From the NCBI RefSeq assembly GCF_017591425.1, contig NW_024466413.1, positions 1,054,001 to 1,118,000 on the forward strand: DNA of 64,000 bases. The letters run 5' to 3'. The translations under genes and the position numbers were made by a program. The notes beneath the pieces were generated by a model, which searched no databases, was not told where the DNA came from, and was given only the letters and a program-made list of their open reading frames with translations. Shown here one piece after another: positions 1-10,388 of this stretch. Every line of letters starts with the position of its first letter. The stretch's first letter is position 1. The stretch is from Ochotona curzoniae (lineage: Eukaryota > Chordata > Mammalia > Lagomorpha > Ochotonidae).

Positions 1-880
1 GCAATGAGTATGATTTTCTGTGTGGAAAAACGAAGAATCAGCTAAATGGCCTTTCCCCTCCTACCCACCTTAGCGTTAGAATCCTTTATCTGCCAGTGTC
101 ACCCAGGAAGGCAGAAGGTCCCCTTAATGGAATTGGGGCGTCAGCTTCCAGACCCAAGTTGCTGGAGCTTCGTACCTGCCCCTGGCAACTCTCACTTCTT
201 ACCCTTTGACTGGCATGGGAGTCTATTCCTCATGTGCGTTTTTAAAAACGTTCGCTGTTCTGGTCATTGTGGAAACTGTGTGGAGAGGTGGTACTGGGGA
301 GGGGTGTGACTCAGACAAGCTGAGGTAGGGAGGGGCTATTCCAGATGGAGGCAGTGCAAGGGTGAACTTTCACAGACCACAAGTCTTTAGGGAATGCTTG
401 GCACTGGGGTTGGCAGCCCAGCTGGGCCATTGTGTGGGAGACTGAGCAAGAACCCTGCAAGCTGGCTGCCCGAGGCAGGGCAGAGTGCCAGGGCCTGGAG
501 TCTGCACGTGCAGTGGGGTGATGGTACCCCCTCAGGCAGCCAGGGCCTCTGGGTGGTTTGGAGGTGGGAGGCGGATTAGACAGAACTCCATTCGCCTGTT
601 GGAAGCAGAGCTACCAGCGCCCATTGCCTCAAGGGGTCTGGAAGAAGAGGGGGGACGAGAAGCAGGGTGAGCTTTCTGTTGTGGCTGCAGAAAGGAGGGG
701 AGTCTTGAGGGTACCCAGAGGAGGCTGTCCTGGCTCTGGGGGTGAGAAAGGACTGAACTCAGAGACCAAAGCTGGCCAGACAGATGCAGCTACCTTGGCG
801 TTTCTCTGGGTAAGGTTCCTTGTGGATGACCCAGGAGATTCTGACTATTGAGGGTGATATTTCTTTTTCTGTTTGTTTTT

Positions 881-1172
881 CTTAAGATTTTTAAGAGTTA
901 CAGAAAGAGAAAGAGATCTTCCATCTGTTAGTTCACTCCCCAAATGGCTACACCAGCCAACACTGGGCCAGGATGAACGCAGGGGCCTGGAGATCCACTG
1001 GGGTCTTCCAAGTGGATTTAGGGGCCAAACCCTTGTGCTATTCTCCACTGCTTTCCTGGGCACGGTAGCAGGGAGCTGGATTGGAAGCAGAGCAGCTGGG
1101 ACCAGAACCGGCACTCCTACTGGGCGCTGGTGTCACAGGTGGTGGCTTGAGCCATCATGCTGCTGCACTGGT
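881..1172 (-). mobile_element. CSINE (lagomorph tRNA-derived SINE)
   Basis: The left edge is the reverse-complemented A/T-rich tail (aagatttttaagagttacag). It is followed by the conserved gatcttccatctgtt and ttcactccccaaatggct blocks, then tgctttcctgggcac and gcagggagctggat. It ends with a degraded tRNA-like head near 1172. The reversed order puts it on the minus strand. Divergence suggests an older copy. Confidence 0.8.
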
Positions 1173-2053
1173 CCCTGGGTCCCAGGTTGATGACACACTT
1201 TCCCCTCCGGCCTCTGGCCACTTGCTCTTCTCTCCTTGCCTGGATCCCTACAAGTGCGTGTGTCTCACTTCTCCTTCCACCACATCCTCCCTGCCTGCTG
1301 GTCTACCTTGGGTCCTGTGATTTCCAGGCGCAGGAGCACTTCCTGACTGCACGCCTTTGACCCGTTTCATGGTGGTCTCAGGTGTGCGTCTCTCTCGGCT
1401 TTGGCAGTGCCTTACCTGAGATCCCCCAGAGCCGAGGGCTCTGGAGAGCTCCCATCAGTGCCCCACCAGGCGGCAGCACCATCTCGCAGAGCAGCTGTCA
1501 CATCTCAACTGGAATTTTGCCCATCCAAATCCCTTCTCTGTGATCTTTCTTACTCTCCATCACATCTTTCCATCCCTCACATAACAGGCCACATCACTGG
1601 CCCGTGTCCCAAATTCCTGTTATTCAGCAGGTCAGCCCACTGACCTGGAGGAAAGATGGTTATTCACCTTAGAAACAGCAGTGACTCTCTGGAATAACCC
1701 GGAAGCAGTCGGAAGGGTTGTGTATTTGAAGGTCTGGTCTGCACTCGCTGAGCGAGGGGAGTGGTCAGTCCTGTGGCCATTCCCTGCTGTTTGCACCAAG
1801 CAGAGCAGTCAGCTGGAGTTGCCTCTGGAGCTGGACTCCACTTTGAAGCTGTGAGCTCTCTGTACCCTATGAGCTGCTGCACTCCACAGCTCTGGGGGTG
1901 GCTCTAGGGAGCTGTAAATCAGACAGACTCACCCATTCTTCTGTAAGCCCCCAAATCACCAACTCGTGTCTCCATTCCTCAACATTGCTTCTTTCTCACG
2001 CTACACAAAGCGAGGGCTTTGGGGCCACAGGGACCCACGTGTGCTCGCAGTTC

Positions 2054-2067
2054 TGCCCCCTGCTGGC
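2054..2067 (-). promoter_or_regulatory. CTCF-like motif, reverse orientation
   Basis: Reads tgccccctgctggc, the reverse complement of the CCAGCAGGGGGCA form of the CTCF core. This is a motif match by eye only. Confidence 0.35.
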
Positions 2068-3375
2068 CGTGTGGTGAAGGTCCATTTCCCACCTGCACCC
2101 CCAAAGTCCTCCTGCAGAGCAAATGAAGCAAGCACAAATGTGCATGGGGCGGACAGGGCGTTTGCCAAACAATGCCCACTCAGGACACGAAAAGTCTGAT
2201 TTTACTTTTAATTTCAGATTACCACGTATCTATCCAATCAGGGAAACCACCAGGAATGAAGCCTGGTTTATTCTGTCACCCTGACATTCTCACGGCCCCG
2301 TTTATAGTCCTTGCAGAAGCTCACTGAATGAGCTGAACTGACCAGCCTACACCTGCGTGTCCGGTTAGAGGGCTGGAGGGCATCTATGCCCTGAGATCTC
2401 CCTGTTGGGAAGAGGGTGTGTGTCCACGGCACAGACTTGGATAGCTGGAGACGGGAGATGCTGAGGCCCAGCTGCCTGTGAGTCTGGCACTGCTCCTTTG
2501 GGTAAAAGCAGGTTTCTGGAGGTTCGGGGGAGCTGCAGGGCTGGGGCAGTGCGAGCAGTTCACAGGCTCAATGAGAGGAGTGTGTGTGCCTTAGGAGACT
2601 TGCCTGTGCAGTGACTGTCCTTGGACGAGTCAGCTGGCTTCCTGGAGGACCGCTGCCTTCAAGGAGCAGGCACCAGCAGCTGGGAGTGATTAAGCAGATG
2701 CTTCCTGCTCATGCCAGCAGCACTGGAGGTCACGGATGCCGAGCACTGTCCAGGTCCCAGGGCTGGACTAAAGCCACGCCTCCCCGCAGGCCAGCATTGT
2801 AGTGTAGCAGGTACAGCTTCCGCCTGCAGTGCCAGCATCGCCTGTGGGCAGCAGTTCATGTCCTGGTTCCTCCATTTCCTATCCGTATTCCTGGTAATGG
2901 CCTGGGGCGAGGGTGGAACAGTGGAAAATGGCTGTAGAGGCTGGGTCGTTGCCACTCGCACGGGAGAGTTGAGTGAGGCTCCTGCCTCCTGGCTTCACCC
3001 TGGCTCAGTGCTGGCTGTAGTGACTGCTGGGGAAGTGACCTGGCAGGTGTGTGATTTCTCTGTGTGAAATCTTACAAATTGTGTTCCTTGAACTGAAAAC
3101 CTGAGTCTGTTTTTACACGTATATTTTTATTGTTAATGCATACACATGGTTGCTGACACGTCTGGTGTCTCGGTGATCACACTGGGGGACTGACGTGCCT
3201 GGCCAAGCCCTGTGCCTGTGCCCATGGCTGCTCTGCCAGTCATTCTTGGATGAATTGGGCATTACCCAGGGAGCGAGGCCCATTGAGACCCGGTGCACTG
3301 CTAGACTGGCTCTGGGTGGTGACTTAACTCTGGCTTCTTCTGCTTGTTGACTTCTGCCTTCTCTTGCACACGCAG

Positions 3376-3429
3376 GGGAAGAAAGGTGATGCAGGCCCCC
3401 CTGGAGTTCCTGGATCCCTGGGGCCGCAG
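3376..3429 (+). CDS. COL22A1: Window exon 1, collagen Gly-X-Y (54 bp)
   Basis: Encodes GKKGDAGPPGVPGSLGPQ (joined residues 1-18), six perfect triplets. The acceptor is cacacgcag, with a purine-interrupted pyrimidine tract. The donor is CAG|gtaacc, which lacks G at +5 and so is weaker than most in this gene. Length and phase (0/0) match the 54-bp collagen exon class. Overlapping minus-strand ORFs are shadows of this GC-rich exon and its flanks. Confidence 0.93.
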
Positions 3430-3859
3430 GTAACCGTTCTGTGGCGCTGTTGCCTTCGCTGGTGAGATACACGGCCAGGTGGCAGTGGGCAGGCTGGTCG
3501 CCGCTAAGGCCCTGGAAAGAATGGGCAGAGGGCACCCTATCCCTCCCCGCCCTGTTCTTGCCTGGAGAACAGCATGGACGCGGGTCTGTGCTGCCCCCAA
3601 GGGAAGGGATGTGCAAGGCAGGTGAGCCCGGCAGGCCTGGCATCTGATGGCCAAGGGGAGGTGCTGTCTTGTCTGGTACCTGCCACCAGGCTGAAGTGGG
3701 GCTGAGGGAGGGGCCCTGGTGTCCCTGACTGTGGGCAAGGCCCAGGGGTTGGCGGTTTACACATAGAAAGCTTACTGTCCGGGAAGCCACTGCCCTTTAC
3801 AGAGCGGAGCCTGCAAAGCTCCAAGAGATCAAAGCAGCATTTCCAAAAGGACTTTTTGG

Positions 3860-4025
3860 AAAAGATGTATTTATTTGAAAAAGTCACATGAGAGAGAAGA
3901 AACAGATCTGCTGATTCCCTGTCCCAGGTGACTGTCCCAGCTAGAGTTGGGACGGGCCTAAGCCAGAGGCCAGGGGCTTCGTGCAGCTCTGCCAGTGGGT
4001 GCCAGGGCTCACACCTGCACTGGCG
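3860..4025 (-). mobile_element. CSINE, old and truncated
   Basis: Starts with aaagatgtatttatttgaaa, the reversed tail. It continues through a degraded body (cccaggtgactgtcccagc, gccagaggccaggggcttc). The match fades after about 4025, so the tRNA-like head is missing or unrecognisable. Confidence 0.55.
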
Positions 4026-4527
4026 AGGATGGAAGCGCTGTAGCCCGGACACGGTGGAGACCAAGTGCAACAGACATCGGCGGAAGGCACTGCTCCCCAC
4101 AGCCGGCCTTGCTGCCCCCTCCTTGGTGCGCAGAGGGCGTGGTGGGGCGGTGCGCAGGTGTTCTGGAACCCGCACCTGCCGCCTTTGAGTCCAGACAGGG
4201 CGTCTGATGACGGACTTCCCACCCATGTCCACTCTTGCAGCTGGACGTGAGGGCTGCCTGATCCCAGTGTCTCAGTGCTCCTGTTTGTCGGACAGGAAGG
4301 CTTGGCACCTCCTGGGTGTCGTCCCAGAGGTGCGGGCAGTGGTTCCTGACCCCCGTGTGCACAGCTCTGACTTGGCCAAGCGGGCCCAGGCAGAGCCATG
4401 CCCTGAGCCAGTGTCTGGGACAGTCAGCCTCAGAAAGTCATGCGTTGTATACCAGCGTTTGACTCGCGGGTGCCCTCTGGAGGAAGACAAAGGAACAGGC
4501 CCTGCATGCTGTTTGTTGGTCTTTACC

Positions 4528-4540
4528 GCCCTCTGGTGGC
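4528..4540 (-). promoter_or_regulatory. CTCF-like motif, reverse orientation
   Basis: gccctctggtggc is the reverse complement of GCCACCAGAGGGC, a close match to the CTCF core. By-eye match only. Confidence 0.4.
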
Positions 4541-5238
4541 AATATGATGTATTGTCACCACATCGCCCTTGTTGGGTCCAGGTGACTGCAAGATGCAGTG
4601 GGACAAGAAGGCTCTCCCCATCCTCCTCCTCCCTTTCTCCCCGCTCCTCCTCCCTGCTCCCCCATACCCAGAACTGCTCTCCACAGTGCACCTGCACCCT
4701 GTTTGTGTCTTCCTAGATTCCTCAAATTACTCCCAAGTTCCATCTCCTCAGCCTGGCCACCCAAGGCCTCAGGGTCCTGGCCCTGCCTGCATCCCAATCC
4801 CGGCACAGCAGGAGGCTTTGGTGCTCCTGGTTCCCTCTGCCGTTGAGCCCCAGCAGGGTGGTGTCTCTGGTCCTCAGGACTCGGGAGCCTTCCCTGGCCC
4901 CTGGCCTTCCTCCCCTGGGAGCGCCATGGTGCAGCTGAGCCCTGCTGCCCAGGTGGGATTGAGCACCTGCCCTGATGTGGCATGATGATCGTCCTGCAAG
5001 TGTGTGACTTTCTACCCATCACGTTCCATGACTGGAGACTCAGACTAGCACCCACAGGTTGCCTTTTGGCACCTCTCTCTCTCTCGGTGTTTGTTCTTTG
5101 GTTTGGTTTGTGTGTCAGATGTTGCAAAGAGACCCCGAATTCCACATTGCACCATGCCCTGTCCTTGTCTCTCTTGATTGTGGCTGTCACAGGGGGCAGG
5201 ATGGGGTGCAGCTCCAACCAAACCTTCTCTCTCTCCAG

Positions 5239-5292
5239 GGCCCCCCAGGACCACCCGGAGCTCCGGGCCCCGCTGGACCAGGAGGCCCCCCG
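5239..5292 (+). CDS. COL22A1: Window exon 2, collagen Gly-X-Y (54 bp)
   Basis: Encodes GPPGPPGAPGPAGPGGPP (joined residues 19-36). It is the most proline-rich exon here: four of the six Y positions are Pro, which favours 4-hydroxylation and a thermally stable helix segment. Acceptor is ctctctctccag with a good pyrimidine tract; donor is CCG|gtaagg. An antisense CSINE begins only about 25 bp past the donor. Confidence 0.95.
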
Positions 5293-5317
5293 GTAAGGCT
5301 GCCTTTGGCTTTTATTA

Positions 5318-5595
5318 TTTTAGAATTTATTTATTTGAAAAGGAGAGACACAGAAAAAGAGATAGAGACAGATGAATTGTGCATCTTGTAGTTTAGGCCC
5401 CAGATAGCAGCAATAGCCAGCTCTGGGCCAGGCCAGAAGCCAGGTCCCTCACATGGATGCAGGGGCCACAGCACTTGGGCCAGCCTCTGCTGCTTTCCCA
5501 GGCACATCAGCAGGGACCTGGATGGGAAGTAGAGCAGTCTGGGCTCAAACCGGCGCTCACATGGGATGCCGGCATCTGAGCTGGTGGCTTGACCT
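5318..5595 (-). mobile_element. CSINE next to a splice donor
   Basis: Reversed tail (tagaatttatttatttgaaa), internal tgctttcccaggcacatcag, and the head-proximal accggcgctcacatgggatg are all present. Its left edge lies about 25 bp downstream of the exon 2 donor. Confidence 0.85.
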
Positions 5596-6100
5596 CTGGA
5601 TTTTTCCTGCCCAAGGATATTGGATGGTGGCGGCATGGCCTCTGTGAACCAGGGCCACCTTCCCATGTAGCTGCCTGTTTTGTGTCTGCCCACATCCAGC
5701 ACAGATGCATGGGAGAAGCTCCACAAACACCTCTGCTGAGCTGTGTCAGTCTTGCAGCTTCTTCCTTGAGCAGGGCAGCTTGGGCTGGCCCAGCTGTGTG
5801 CTTGGGGCTTCCAGGGACAGGGCTAGGAAGTGTGAGGGGATGGTCTCCAGGAGGCCCTGGGGCTTGGATGCGAAGCAAAGGAGCAGAACAAGTATTTGTT
5901 TCTGTTCTCCTCCCATCTCCCAGGAGGAGGCTTGGCTGAGACAGGTGCCCCAAAGCAGACCTGCACACTGGGTGGAGGAAAGTGGGCCCAACCATCCACC
6001 CAGGACCCCAGCTGCAAACTGCCTAAGTGTGGCCTTGCCAAGCATGGAGGCATGATCCCTCTGTGCCTCGTGGATATCACTGAGGACCACAACTGCTCCC

Positions 6101-6253
6101 AAGGTGCCTACGCAGGAGCCAGAGCCCGGGGTCGGTGCCGGCCAAGGCTCCAAGGTGCCTACGCAGGAGCCAGAGCCCGGGGTCGGTGCCGGCCGAGGCT
6201 CCAAGGTGCCTACGCAGGAGCCAGAGCCTGGGGCTGGTGCCGGCTGAGGCTCC
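6101..6253 (+). repeat. Minisatellite, 51-bp unit, 3 copies
   Basis: Each copy begins aaggtgcctacgcaggagcc, at 6101, 6152 and 6203, so the period is exactly 51 bp. Copies 1 and 2 are nearly identical (ggtcggtgccggcc). Copy 3 carries several transitions. Because 51 is divisible by 3 and the unit lacks stops, both strands show artefactual repetitive ORFs. Confidence 0.92.
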
Positions 6254-6302
6254 AAGGCTCCACAGGCATCAGACCCATGGCCCCCATGTGTTCCTTTTCT
6301 AG

Positions 6303-6356
6303 GGTTTGCCTGGAGAGATTGGCTTCCCAGGAAAACCCGGGTCTCCGGGGCCCGCG
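6303..6356 (+). CDS. COL22A1: Window exon 3, collagen Gly-X-Y (54 bp)
   Basis: Encodes GLPGEIGFPGKPGSPGPA (joined residues 37-54). Acceptor is gttccttttctag, donor GCG|gtgagt (consensus). The ORF spanning the upstream 51-bp repeat is in a different frame from this exon, so it is not a longer coding form. Confidence 0.95.
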
Positions 6357-7677
6357 GTGAGTGTCCTGCTGCTCTCCTACCCCACCCCTTCCCCGTCCCC
6401 CCACTGCTCCCGTCGGGAGTAGATGCATCCTCCCAGCTGGCCCGTGGCAGTTGACTCCTGGTGTACCTGCCCCAACCTGACCCTCCTCCTTTGGGGACTT
6501 CTTTGGGTTCTGTCTCCTGGAGCTGTCCCCACAGGCCCCGGGCCACTGTTCAGTCACACCCTTGCTCTCCCCATCCAAGAATCCCTTCAAAAGTCCTTTG
6601 CTGTTGAAGGTGTGCCTGAGTGACCATGCCTCCCTAAGGGTGGAGGGCGGGGTGTTACTGGAGCCAGGGGCAGAGAGCCTGAACCAGAGGGCGGCACAGC
6701 ATTTCTGCTGCCGTCCTGTTGTCCCACTGCCAGCTCCCAGTGTTTCCCACTGGCACACTGGGCTGGTGGTGGCTTTTAGGTCCTGAAGTGGAGCTCTTCC
6801 AAGGTCAGTATCCCTGCCTGTAGCAGGTGGGTGGCTACAGCTGGGTGAGCCTCTGTGAATCTTGTGTGGCACCATATCTGTGTCCAAGCACCAGGCAAGC
6901 CTAGTGACCCGTCCTCAGAAGGACGTCCTCACAACAGATATCATGGCCACAGCTAGGGGAGCCTGGGTGAGTCAGGCAAGCCTGGAGGACGCGTGGCAAA
7001 AGGGGTGAAACAGACAGGCTCTTCTCCCCCTTTCCGTGGACCGTCGAGCCTCCCGTGGTTGTTGCAGGAGGCATCCTGGAGGCACGGACCCGACTTCAGC
7101 ATGGTCAGCTCTATGATGCCCCCGTGTGCCACCCCCAAGCACATTGGCACTCTGTCAGTGCTGGGGGGACTCCAGGGGATGCTCCATGACCTGCTGGTCA
7201 CCACCAGCAACGCTTGAACACTCAGTGTCATCTGCAAGCTCAAACACATTAGCAGTGTCCTCTGATCTGGGGTCCAACAAGACGCCAGCAGTGTGGGCAT
7301 TCAGGAAAAGGGCTGCTACGGGAGGCTGAAGGATCAAAAGCAGCTATGGCTTATCCAGGTGAAGCTCTGGCCACCAAGGCCCTGAACCCAGGTTGGGGGT
7401 CTGCTCTTGGTCAAGGTCATGGCTCCATGGACCTGAGTATCCTTAGCCCCCCAACACCAGCCCCCCACATGTCCAGGGCTTGCCCACCATGCTTGTTCAG
7501 AGCTTGAAATGGGATGTGGACCAGAGAGTGACGTGGTTCCATCACAAGAGCTTGCACAGGGGCGCCTTCCCCACTCTGCCGTAACCACTGCAGGGAGCCG
7601 GGCACGGCTCAGCTGTGGGTCCACGACGTACTGGAGTGCTTAACGCTCTGGGTCTGTTTTTCTCGTTTATGTCACAG
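6357..7677 (+). other. Intron, window exons 3-4
   Basis: 1.3 kb of apparently unique sequence. I see no SINE or tandem repeat. Short ORFs on both strands around 6950-7340 resemble no family I recognise. Confidence 0.85.
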
Positions 7678-7731
7678 GGACCACCTGGAAGGGATGGGCC
7701 GAGTGGACCTCCAGGCCTGCCAGGATCCAAG
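7678..7731 (+). CDS. COL22A1: Window exon 4, collagen Gly-X-Y, tandem splice donor
   Basis: Encodes GPPGRDGPSGPPGLPGSK (joined residues 55-72). Acceptor is tcgtttatgtcacag. The frame-preserving donor AAG|gttggt is poor, but four bases further on lies GTTG|gtaaga, a near-consensus donor. Use of the second site would add 4 nt and shift the frame. I end the exon at 7731 because all other exons are phase 0 and 54 bp is the canonical length. Confidence 0.88.
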
Positions 7732-8131
7732 GTTGGTAAGAGCAAAAGGCAGTTGTCAGTGAACCGGTTGGCCGCAGGACCCTGGGACAGGGCAGGCCAG
7801 TGTTGCATTGCCGCTTAGAGAACTGGCAAGAACCCAGAGGCAGCCAGCACTCCGCTTGCTCCGACGACGGCTTGCAGGACCCGCTCCCTCTGGATGTTCC
7901 AGTGCGAAAGCACTGCTCTCTCGGGCCTGAGCTTTGTGAAGGGACTCAGTGCTGCCCAGTGTGAAGGCAGGGGGTGGGCACAGCTGCCAGAGTAATCACA
8001 AAGAATGAAGGGAGGACAGAACCGCCCAGGCACCAGGGCTTCCCCTCCTTCCGGGTCTGCGGCCAGCACCGGGCGTTTAGTCCACGCTGGGCGGGCAGCA
8101 GCCTTGCCAACTGAGCCTCCTGTCTTTGCAG
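7732..8131 (+). other. Intron, window exons 4-5
   Basis: Short intron (400 bp) without recognised repeats. It starts with the ambiguous tandem donor gttggtaag. Confidence 0.85.
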
Positions 8132-8185
8132 GGAAAAGCTGGAGAGCGAGGGGAAGACGGCCTCCCTGGAAAGCCGGGCGCTCGG
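8132..8185 (+). CDS. COL22A1: Window exon 5, collagen Gly-X-Y (54 bp)
   Basis: Encodes GKAGERGEDGLPGKPGAR (joined residues 73-90). It includes a GxxGER hexapeptide (GKAGER), the scaffold recognised by collagen-binding integrins, though here without hydroxyproline before GER. Acceptor is ctgtctttgcag, donor CGG|gtagga. Confidence 0.95.
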
Positions 8186-9297
8186 GTAGGACTCCACCTC
8201 ACCCCTGCCCCACTGGTCATCACCCTGCCGTCACCCCCAGGGGAGTGAACCTTGGCTTGTCCTGGCAGGAAGTAGGATTGTCCAAAGGAGACTGCTCCGG
8301 AAGTTCTCGGAGGGCTTGAGCCAGGGCTGTCAGCAAAGGGATCACCCCGCCTCCACGACAGAGGTGCAAAGGAGAAGGAGGGGTTCCTGGAACCCAGAGA
8401 GCGCTGGAGCAGGAGAGGGGCGCCCCAGGGCACGCCATTCTATTTCGCTAGCTTGCTTGCTCTTGATCGTCTCAATTGTTCCTGCTGTGTCCCCTGCACT
8501 TTGTTGTCTCCTGTGCTCCCTGGTGACTAAGGCCTAGGGGGAACCAGGAGACAGGACAGCCCAGCTGGTGCCCTGACTGAGAAGGGTCCACCCTTCCTGG
8601 GCTTCCAGTGGGTGAGGTGTGAACTCACCATCTCAAACGTGGCCTGGACTCAAGGTGCAGTGAGTCCAGGAGAGACAGGGCTGGGCCACGAGTGTGTGTT
8701 GTGCCTGTATGTGTGTGTGCACATGGCGGAACCTGTGGGCAGACAGGAGACGGTGAGATGTCTGCACCTGTTACACGCCGTTCCCTACGCGGCGCGCCCA
8801 GGCAGTGAGCGGCACGGCTGCTGGGCGGGGCGGTGCGGGCTCCACATCCGGCCAGCAGAGCTGCACAGGGGGTCGCTGGACCCTGGCTTCCCACTTTTTA
8901 ACAAAGCGGTTGTTCTTCGCAAGGGTCCTTCAGCAGTTCATAGAAACTGGCCCTGAACAGGCCAGGATGCAGGCACTGTGGAAAGGCGTGCGTAGTCTTT
9001 ACGTAGTGGAGGCTCGTGTTTCCCGGGAGCTTTAAGAAGAGCTTTTGTCAGAGGCTAAGAGCAGAGACGCACAGGTGAAGTTGCAGCCCGGATGTCTGGG
9101 GCTCGCCCACGCTGACTGGATCCGTGCTGGGGTGCACTCAGTACCACCACGAACCTCTCATTTCCTGGATCCTAGTTCCTGGAACCCAGCCCCTGCCTTC
9201 CTGCAAATCTGCAATGCCATTGCACTTAGGCGTACTGTGGGCTCCTGTTTGGGCACTCAGCGTGCGAGGTTTTGGAAAATCTTTCTCACTTGAAAAA

Positions 9298-9585
9298 TAT
9301 TTTCTTATTTGAAAGGTGGAATTACGTAGAGAGAGAGAAAGAGACCTCGCATGTCCTGGTTCACACCCCAAATGGCATTACACGGCTGGGGCTGGAGCAG
9401 GATCCTGGGACCCCATTCAGGTCTCCCGTGGCAGTGGCAGGGCTAAGTGCCTGGGCCAGCTTCCCCTGCCTCCCAGATGCATGAAGAAGTCGCTGGATCA
9501 GAAGCAGGGCAGCTAGGGCTCCAACCTGGGCTTCTGTGTGATGCTGGCACTGGAGGCAGCTGCCTAAGCCACCGCACTGCAACAG
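9298..9585 (-). mobile_element. CSINE
   Basis: Reversed tail (tttcttatttgaaaggtgga), a gagagagagaaagaga tract, ggttcacaccccaaatggca, and an end resembling the tRNA-derived head (ctaagccaccgcactgcaac). Fairly diverged. Confidence 0.8.
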
Positions 9586-10060
9586 GGGGTATTTCTAATG
9601 ACCCTTAAGCCACCCAGGTGTCATGCCATGCGGTTGCTGGCGCCTATTCCGTGTGAATCCTGAGATGTTTGTGATGGTGCACTGGGGCGATCTGGGGTCC
9701 TTAGAGCATCCAGCTCCTTCTCGGGGTCTGATTCAGTAACACTCAAGGATCGGCTCACTGTTGATTTTCATTCTGGACTTCCGGGATTTTCAAGGGTGGG
9801 TCCTGCCTCCAGCTGTGCTGTCTCAGGCTGCAAAGTCGGCATCATGCCCTGTGCAGCATCTGCTCAGCAGTCAGCATGCTCAGCATGCTGCCATCAGGCT
9901 CCCTGGGCAGGGCTCAGAGGGTGAGGGGTGCTGAGATGGCATTAGAGGGATGCTCGGCTGTGCGTCCAGTCATCCCTGCATCCCTGCCTGCTTGTCTGCG
10001 AGCCTCATAGGTGGCAGGCAGATCCAGAGAACTCGATTGTTATAAATTTTCTGTCCTTTT

Positions 10061-10388
10061 TAAAAAGATTTGTTTATTTTGATTGCAAAGGCAGATATAC
10101 AGATAGGAGGAGAGACAAAGAGGAAGATCTTCCATCTGATGATTCACTCCCCAAGCGGCTGCAATGGCCGGAGCTGTGCTGATCCGAAGCAAAGAACCCA
10201 GAGACTCTTTTGGGTCTCCCATGCAGGTGCAGGGTCCCAAGGATTTGGGCCGTCCATGACTGCTTTCCCAGGCCATAGGCGGGGAGCTGGATGGAAAGCG
10301 GGGCCGCAGGGACATGAACCAGTACCCATATGAAATCCCGGCACAGGAAAGGCAAGGACTCTAGCCGCTAGTCCACCACACTGGGCCC
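10061..10388 (-). mobile_element. CSINE, young full-length, pika-type
   Basis: Near-complete copy: it begins taaaaagatttgtttatttt and ends ctagtccaccacactgggcc. Diagnostic blocks are ggcagatatacagatagg, gatcttccatctgatgattc, gcggctgcaatggccggagc, ggtcccaaggatttgggccg and catgaaccagtacccatatg. The tatacaga and gatgattcac variants are the form I associate with Ochotona. This copy and the one near 42 kb drive the species guess. Confidence 0.9.

Larger units (their letters stand above)
1..3375 (+). other. Intron upstream of the first visible exon
   Basis: No Gly-X-Y exon with usable splice sites is visible here, so I read it as the 3' part of a longer intron. It contains an antisense CSINE (881-1172) and a reverse CTCF-like motif (2054-2067). 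The remainder looks like unique, moderately GC-rich sequence. A 5' exon too diverged to recognise by eye cannot be excluded. Confidence 0.7.
3430..5238 (+). other. Intron, window exons 1-2
   Basis: 1.8 kb. Holds an old, truncated antisense CSINE (about 3860-4025) and a reverse CTCF-like motif (4528-4540). A pyrimidine-rich stretch lies near 4617-4665. Nothing else recognised. Confidence 0.85.
5293..6302 (+). other. Intron, window exons 2-3
   Basis: 1.0 kb. The left third is a CSINE (5318-5595). The right end carries a three-copy 51-bp minisatellite (6101-6253) that stops about 50 bp before the next acceptor. The 500 bp between them shows nothing recognisable. Confidence 0.88.

Noticed and set aside
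634..666. Possible 33-bp exon (aag|GGGTCTGGA...AGG|gtgagc)
   Set aside because: It reads GSGRRGGTRSR, not Gly-X-Y, and the acceptor has a poor pyrimidine tract.
3113..4399. Long minus-strand ORFs (225 and 231 codons) around window exon 1
   Set aside because: They run through a collagen exon and a degraded SINE with no recognisable domain; typical GC-rich shadows.
5746..6546. 266-codon minus-strand ORF across window exon 3
   Set aside because: Antisense to a confirmed exon. Its internal repeat is the 51-bp minisatellite. The frame is open because of GC-rich codons.
7155..7337. Minus-strand ORF that resembles ordinary protein (DPRSEDTANVFELADDTE)
   Set aside because: Only 60 codons, no family recognised, no splice or promoter context. 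It may be a relic of a retrocopy but cannot be supported.
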